A DNA stretch of 64,000 bases from Doris montereyensis (taxonomy: Eukaryota > Mollusca > Gastropoda > Nudibranchia > Dorididae), in assembly GCA_037039925.1 (NCBI GenBank), contig JAXRKP010002037.1, positions 2,501 through 66,500 of the forward strand, written 5' to 3'. Shown here one piece after another: positions 58,631-64,000 of the stretch (position 1 is its first letter; every line of letters begins with the position of its first letter). The notes below the pieces were generated by a model. It saw only the letters and a list, made by a program, of their open reading frames with translations, was not told the origin of the DNA and did no database searches. Both the position numbers and the translations under genes were made by a program.

Positions 58631-58796
58631 AACTCTAAGCGAAAAGAAATGAATGGCATTGAAACCAATGTGTAAAACTATCTTGTATTGCTTAGGCTGT
58701 TAACACAGCTACACAATGATATTAATACTGATTGGCTAAACACACGTTTTGTTACCTCTGGTTAAATCACGTCTATTGTATAACATAAATTGCCCA

Positions 58797-58925
58797 ATTC
58801 TGTTCATATTGAATCAGGAGGTTCCTTGAACGTCACATTTCTTTATTAAGTTCTGATCATATTGAATCAGGAGGTTCCTTGAACGTCACTATTTCTTTAT
58901 TAAGTTTGATCATATTGAATCAAAA
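58797..58925. repeat. Direct repeat, about 60 bp, 2.3 copies
   Basis: CATATTGAATCAGGAGGTTC and CTTGAACGTCAC then TTTCTTTATTAAGTT, repeated. Confidence 0.85.
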
Positions 58926-59212
58926 CCCTAATTGTTAAAAAAGGGGATGGATGGCGTTTGTATTTGCCAAGCAAACATCAACATTTGTATTATGTAGTCA
59001 AAGTCTTTGAAAATGAAGCTGTTAGGAAGTTTGATTCCTGCTTGTTGTTGGGTGTTGGGGGGGGGCGCGGAGGGGAAGGTTATGTGTTTTTCTCTCAAAA
59101 CGCCTGGATTCTAAATCTGATTTAGGCATTTGTGACATACAACTGATGATATATATTTTTTTATTTTTTAAATCGTCATAATTCAAGCTGTATCTGTGAT
59201 GCCTGTCAACAA

Positions 59213-59370
59213 ATGTAACCCACTACCGCTATATTAAAGGCTTGCGGTAACAAAAGTAACCCAATACCGCTATAGTGAAGGCTTGCGGTAACAAAAGTAA
59301 CCCAATACCGCTATAGTGAAGGCTTGCGGTAACAAAAGTAACCCAATACCGCTATAGTGAAGGCTGATGG
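59213..59370. repeat. Tandem repeat, 41-bp unit
   Basis: Nearly four copies of AACAAAAGTAACCCAATACC plus GCTATAGTGAAGGCTTGCGGT; the first copy is diverged. Confidence 0.93.
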
Positions 59371-59760
59371 TAAGTCCCTGATCACGATAAACTAAACGTG
59401 ACACCAGAATTTAATTTATGACACTATATAAATACAGCTTATAAATATTATAACAGACTGTTTCAGAATGAGCATGAATATGCTTGCATATCAAACATCA
59501 ACTTCTTTGGCAGCGCCCATTCATATAACTTCCATATGGAAATAACACATTTCACACGTTTTCAAGAGAATCACATGGACGGTAACGTTTTGGCAATTTT
59601 TTTCATCTTGGAAAAGTTGAATAATTCATAATTATTATGAACTTCATTTCACACAGGAATAATGTTTTAAAAAAAGAAAGAACTTTCTTGGTGTTTTAAG
59701 TATGAACTCCGAGAATTCAACGTAAATACTGGTATTATCCAGGTTTGGGAAGGATTCGTA

Positions 59761-59766
59761 TTTATT
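59761..59766 (-). terminator. Candidate polyadenylation signal of the minus-strand gene
   Basis: TTTATT on the plus strand reads AATAAA on the minus strand, about 240 bp downstream of the TAA stop at 60004. The position is reasonable for a short 3' UTR. It is not confirmed. Confidence 0.4.
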
Positions 59767-60003
59767 TTATCCCCAGGTAATCTTGTGAAAGGTTCAGTGA
59801 CATCCACACATAAATCTCTGACGTCATGGTCTTTGGTAGCTTTCACAGCAAGAAAATCCCAGGCCCATTCAACGTTTCACACACCATCGTTGTCGAGGGT
59901 TTGAACATCGGTCCTTCGGCTTGCAAAGCTAGCACCGCGCCTTGGGACCATCATTCTTCCCTCTTTCCTCCTCACCTTCTTCAATCTCTGCCTCCTTGGA
60001 CAT

Positions 60004-60183
60004 TTAGTCACTGTCTGAATATTCGCCAACTGGCAGACTTTCTTCAGACGCGTGTTTCAGAATAGATTTGACGGGCGTTGGGTTCAACGTTGGGTTCCGA
60101 ACGTATTTCTTCCTGGGTCTGGTTCGGATGAGTTCTTTCTTACAGTCATCAGCCCACTGAACATGTCCATTGCCTATAGCCAA
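60004..60183 (-). CDS. Terminal exon of the unrecognised minus-strand gene
   Basis: On the minus strand a pyrimidine-rich tract ends in TTTGCTCCACAG, followed by 59 open codons and a TAA stop at 60006-60004. The residues are non-repetitive and mixed in composition (LAIGNGHVQWADDCKKEL to EYSDSD). That is strong evidence of coding in a region otherwise full of repeats. The exon enters in phase 0, matching the exon upstream. Confidence 0.78.
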   Translation of the reverse strand: MAIGNGHVQWADDCKKELIRTRPRKKYVRNPTLNPTPVKSILKHASEESLPVGEYSDSD

Positions 60184-61253
60184 CTGTGGAGCAAAGAAAC
60201 AGACGGATCAGAGAGTGAACAATATCTCAAACGAAATAAACAAATGATCTTCTTCTTCTTCTTCTTCTTCTTCTTCTTCTTCTTCTTCTTCTTCTTCTTC
60301 TTCTTCTTCTTCTTCTTCTTCTTCTTCTTCTTCTTCTTCTTCTTCTTCTTCTTCTTCTTCTTCTTCTTCTTCTTCTTCTTCTTCTTCTTCTTCTTCTTCT
60401 TCTTCTTCTTCTTCTTCTTCTTCTTCTTCTTCTTCTTCTTCTTCTTCTTCTTCTTCTTCTTCTTCTTCTTCTTCTTCTTCTTCTTCTTCTTCTTCTTCTT
60501 CTTCTTCTTCTTCTTCTTCTTCTTCTTCTTCTTCTTCTTCTTCTTCTTCTTCTTCTTCTTCTTCTTCTTCTTCTTCTTCCTTCTTCTTCCTCCTCCTTCT
60601 CCTTCTTCTTCTTCTTCTTCTTCTTCTTCTTCTTCTTCTTCTTCTTCTTCTTCTTCTTCTTCTTCTTCTTCTTCTTCTTCTTCTTCTTCTTCTTCTTCTT
60701 CTTCTTCTTCTTCTTCTTCTTCTTCTTCTTCTTCTTCTTCTTCTTCTTCTTCTTCTTCTTCTTCTTTTCTTCTTCCTTCTTCTTCTACTCCTTCTCCTCT
60801 CTTCCATCGCCTCTTCCCTCTTCCTCTGTCTATTTCAACCTCCTGTCTTCTTTCTGCATATTATCGTGTTTGCTTTGTCAAATGTTCTTGGTAACTATAC
60901 GTACTAACGGGCCTTTGAATGATTTACCGACAACGTGCTCTCTTATTATGTCCTACCTTCATGTCTGGTTTGATCAACATGCCATCACTGTAGCGTCTGT
61001 TTTTCAATCTTCCACCTACAATCTTCCCTTCAAGGTTTGGAAGTTGTGAAATGGTTCCAAATTCGAACTGACAAAGGAAAAAAGCGCAAAACAATTTGTA
61101 TTTGACTATGATGCACATTTTGTGTTGTTGTTGTTGTTGTTGTTACATGATAATCGTAATCGCAAAACTTAGACTGCAACCGCGGTAGCTTCACTCTCTC
61201 ACCGACTTCTCCTTGCTTTTTTGGGAGAGTCGACATTGCAAGTGGAGTGCCTC
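60004..61253 (-). CDS. Unrecognised minus-strand gene, 3' exons
   Basis: Two clear exons (61067-60957 and 60183-60004) and one tentative exon (61253-61203) read on the minus strand with consistent phase 0 joins and good splice sites. The protein ends with FEFGTISQLPNLEGKIVGGR, LKNRRYSDGMLIKPDMK, LAIGNGHVQWADDCKKEL, IRTRPRKKYVRNPTLNP and TPVKSILKHASEESLPVGEY before SDSD and stop. I do not recognise the family. KSILK resembles the SILK docking motif for protein phosphatase 1, and HVQW is a weak RVxF-like match; both are only suggestive. The upstream part lies beyond the exons found and probably beyond the window. Confidence 0.72.
60247..60785 (-). repeat. (GAA)n tract in the last intron of the minus-strand gene
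   Basis: TTC repeats on the plus strand, so GAA in the sense of the minus-strand gene. About 110 uninterrupted units (60247-60579), an impure patch (CCTTCTTCTTCCTCCTCC region, 60579-60602), then about 55 units to 60766. It ends about 64 bp from the 3' splice site of the last exon. Poly-Phe, Ser or Glu open frames across it are artefacts. Confidence 0.97.
60957..61067 (-). CDS. Penultimate exon of the unrecognised minus-strand gene
   Basis: 111 bp, phase 0 on both sides. The acceptor is CCTTTGTCAG and the donor AAG|GTAGGA. It encodes FEFGTISQLPNLEGKIVGGR and LKNRRYSDGMLIKPDMK, with no low-complexity bias. It is separated by a 773-bp intron, filled largely by a GAA tract, from the last exon. 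Confidence 0.75.
61118..61144. repeat. (GTT)n microsatellite
   Basis: About eight GTT units in the intron of the minus-strand gene. Confidence 0.9.
61203..61253 (-). CDS. Possible upstream exon of the minus-strand gene
   Basis: A 51-bp stretch between CAAATAG and TCG|GTGAGA on the minus strand would read EALHLQCRLSQKSKEKS and join the next exon in phase 0. The splice sites are good, but the segment is short and has no recognised match. It is tentative. Confidence 0.38.
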
Positions 61254-61599
61254 CTATTTGAAACACAAGTGTGACCAATGACCCCGTAATCCCATATGTC
61301 TATCGGCATTATATTTACTCATTTCTAGCTATAGATCTAGAGATCTAGACGGAAAGTTAAAAAAAAAATTAAAAAAAAAAAAAAAAAGCTCAAAATTTGC
61401 AATCATTAGCATCAAGATGTAATTTGTGTTGCAGAATTCAAATAAGAAATAAAAAAACCCTCTTGTACAGAATTTGTGATCCGAAATGTGTGGGTGCCAT
61501 CTTTAGATCTTGTGACGTCGAGCGGATGCGGTGGGGGAAAAAATGGGGATGATTTTTAATGCTGCACTTAAATCAAAATCGTCATAAGTTTGCCATGGA

Positions 61600-61735
61600 C
61601 GTGAGAGGAGACTAGATTGGTGCCCCGGTCTTACGTGTTAAGTGTCTTTCCCAAGGAAAACAACGTAAGACCTGGCTTTGCTAGGACTCGAGCTCGGAAC
61701 CTTATCGCTCGGCCACCGACGTCACCCAAGTTGAG
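61600..61735 (-). mobile_element. SINE-like repeat, minus strand
   Basis: GTCTTTCCCAAGGAAAACAA, CGTAAGACCTGGCTTTGCTA and GGACTCGAGCTCGGAACC. Same family as 57590-57775. Confidence 0.6.
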
Positions 61736-61969
61736 AGTGGTTTCCAGTAAAAAAAACAACAAAAAACAACAAAAAAACGAATAGAATTTGAAACCCTACA
61801 CTTAGACTGGATTGGCTTGGCTAATCTCAACCCAAACTCGAGGCTTTTGCGCCATTCTTCGAGTTGGGAATGACGAAATTACGTGACCACGTCGAAGGAC
61901 ACGGACACGAAATTAATTTTAGAGCACTTAAAAGTAAAGACAAATCAAATCCATGATTAAACGCATACT

Positions 61970-62006
<37 letters not shown>

Positions 62007-62052
62007 ACCCAATACACACACAATACATACACACACACATACACATACAATA

Positions 62053-62084
<32 letters not shown>

Positions 62085-62085
62085 T
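61970..62085. repeat. (CA)n microsatellite
   Basis: Interrupted CACACA/CATACACA for about 115 bp. Confidence 0.95.
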
Positions 62086-62227
62086 TATGTATATTATACG
62101 TAACAACGATTAGAAGTGAAAATATCACGAAAGGGCAATGCACTGTGATCCACGCCAAAAACTGGGATTAATTTTCTTGTTTCGCTTTCATTACAAGACA
62201 AGTCTAACACGCTCACCAACAATTATA

Positions 62228-62268
62228 TAAATACATGTACATACATACATACTTACACATATACATAC

Positions 62269-62299
<31 letters not shown>

Positions 62300-62815
62300 C
62301 ATACATACATACATACATACATACATACATACATACATACAAATACATACATGCATATATACAAACAAAAATACATGCATACATATATACATACATACAT
62401 ACATACATACACATACACACATACATGCATACATACATATTTACATACATAAATACATACATAAATGCAAACAAAAATACACACATATATTACATAATAC
62501 ATGCATACATACACAAAAGCATACATACATACATACATACATACATACATACATACATACATACATACATACATACATACATACATACATACATACATAC
62601 ATACATACATACATACATAATACATACATACACACATACATACATACATGCATATATACAAACAAAAATACATGCATACATACATACTTAAATACATAAA
62701 TACATACATACATACATACACACATGCATACATACAAACAGACAGTCAGACAAACAGACAGACAAGACAGACAGTCAGACAAGCAGACATATAGACACAT
62801 AGTCAGACATACAGA
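62228..62815. repeat. (CATA)n and (CAGA)n microsatellite
   Basis: About 490 bp of CATA/TACA with variants, then CAGACAGA to about 62815. Open frames of up to 154 codons (YIHT or MYVC repeats) are artefacts. Confidence 0.97.
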
Positions 62816-63760
62816 CTTGCTATATGTCTGTGAATAGGAACATCAAAATCAAAAGAAAGGACAGCTCCGTTTGCATACTTTGCCCACCAAGCACGTGTCA
62901 CTGACTCCATAATATATTTATTCGTTACAGTTTATTTTATCCTTTATATTTTATTAGCCTTTCAGGTTCTTTTCCATTAATTATTGTAGGATTTGTTTAT
63001 TTTTATTTTTATCTTTTTATCTTTCCAACCCCCCCCCCCCCCCCAACCCTTTGTACCTATGCATTTGATCCAGTCTTGCGTAGCATTATGTGATTCTCAT
63101 TTCTCCTATTACAGCCTTTGCCCACACTTCAAATGTAATTTAAAGCTTATCTATAATCCGCGTGTTTGATACAGCGAACTATTATCATTATAATGAATTA
63201 TAACTCAATTCAATTAAATTCAAGTTTTTTTGGTCAGCTGTAGACAATTTTCTTGTTTTACAATCTCTTCAAATATTGAGTAAAACATTATATATAACGT
63301 ATATTATACTATAAGTATATAAAACACCAGGGTCAAAGTAATGCGTACAACATGCACAAGATATCGTCTTGAAATTGTGAATTAAGGTAGATTTCTAGCG
63401 ACGCATTCGCACGCACACCTACATACATTATCATGTTCGTCCATTTATGTATTTCACCCAGTGATGGAGTTAAAAAGCATTAACATTGTAATACAACTTT
63501 AACACAGGCTTATTTTTTAAAACGTTAACAAAGAGACATTATATTCATAAAAATAGAAACGGGTTTAAAGGGAGATTTATATTATGTTATACGATATATT
63601 ATACTATTAAATTATAATCTTATGCCATGTTAATACTCGTGAAGAAGAACGAGACTCTGAAAAGTATCGAGAAAGAGATAATGGTGAGGAAAAAGCAAAG
63701 GAAGAAAGAGGAAATAAAAAAGATTTAATTATAACTCCGAGGAAAGAGCACAGACATAAC
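62816..63760. other. No gene recognised
   Basis: AT-rich, with a poly-C run near 63030. A charged open stretch at about 63630-63808 (REEERDSEKYRERDNGEEKA) has no ATG and no splice support. Confidence 0.4.
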
Positions 63761-63762
63761 TA

Positions 63763-63895
63763 CCAAACCAATTCCATCTGCAAAAAGAGTTCCCTAATTG
63801 GGGCACATTAACCCCATGGGTATGGCCATAATCTACCAAATCAATTTCATCTGCAAAAAGAGTTCCCTAATTGGGGCACATTAACTCCAAAGGTA
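63763..63895. repeat. Direct duplication, about 70 bp
   Basis: Two copies of CATCTGCAAAAAGAGTTCCC plus TAATTGGGGCACATTAAC, spaced about 71 bp, both preceded by TACCAAA. Confidence 0.92.
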
Positions 63896-64000
63896 CGTGA
63901 TTCCGTCCCGGAGAGTTCGTGGGATGTTTCTAAAAGTCGAAACTAAATGTATTATAACAAACCAACAATTTAATCTGAAACCCATTGCTACAGTATAATA

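Noticed and set aside
60052..60894. 280-codon ORF with poly-Phe and poly-Ser, and the minus-strand poly-Glu/Arg ORF
   Set aside because: Frame translations of the TTC/GAA microsatellite; the true coding here is the minus-strand exons on either side.
62213..62800. ORFs with YIHT or MYVC repeats
   Set aside because: Simple CATA microsatellite.
63630..63808. Charged open frame (REEERDSEKYRERD)
   Set aside because: A-rich sequence, no ATG, no splice support; the end is in a direct duplication.

Overview
The window is eukaryotic nuclear DNA: AT-rich, with spliced genes, long introns, tRNA-derived SINEs, decayed LINE pieces and a large amount of tandemly repeated DNA. The gene content, the style of SINE (tRNA-like head, conserved core, TCAAA-type tail) and scattered AGATCTAGATCT motifs point to a lophotrochozoan, most likely a gastropod mollusc. 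That assignment is an inference. No prokaryotic features, CRISPR arrays or functional RNA genes were seen.

Two genes can be supported. The first is a plus-strand YTHDC1 gene, the nuclear m6A reader. Fifteen exons run from 6715 to 41086, and a possible first coding exon lies at 5992-6103. The exons encode an acidic N-terminal region, an ISPIEWDR segment, a complete YTH domain, and a Pro/Arg-rich tail ending in an RE/RD-rich stretch. One intron appears to use a GC-AG splice pair. Three exons each need a one-base correction in a homopolymer to keep the frame. The second gene is on the minus strand at the right end: the last two exons, and possibly a third, of a protein I do not recognise (60004-61253). 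It ends in a segment with a KSILK motif, and its last intron carries a GAA tract of about 530 bp.

Layout: 1-5.9 kb holds a LINE reverse-transcriptase remnant, covarying palindromes, a decayed THAP domain followed by tandem copies, and simple repeats. 6-12.7 kb holds YTHDC1 exons through the YTH domain. 12.7-34.9 kb is one 22-kb intron. About 15 kb of it (16.7-31.66 kb) is a composite minisatellite whose monomers change from 36 to 40, 47-49, 36, 32, 37 and 31 bp. 34.9-41.1 kb holds the YTHDC1 C-terminal exons. 41.1-46.1 kb holds SINEs and an RTE-type LINE fragment. 46.1-51.06 kb is a second minisatellite (38 then 31 bp) with strong strand asymmetry. 51.3-53.04 kb holds a minus-strand SINE, a 42-bp satellite and a 9-bp polypyrimidine repeat. 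53-60 kb is mostly unrecognised, with microsatellites and a 45-bp minisatellite. 60-61.25 kb is the minus-strand gene. 61.3-64 kb holds SINE and microsatellite DNA.

The most striking point is the combination of an m6A-reader gene with an intron that is mostly minisatellite. One block of that array repeats AGACT, which fits the m6A consensus DRACH, in the sense orientation.
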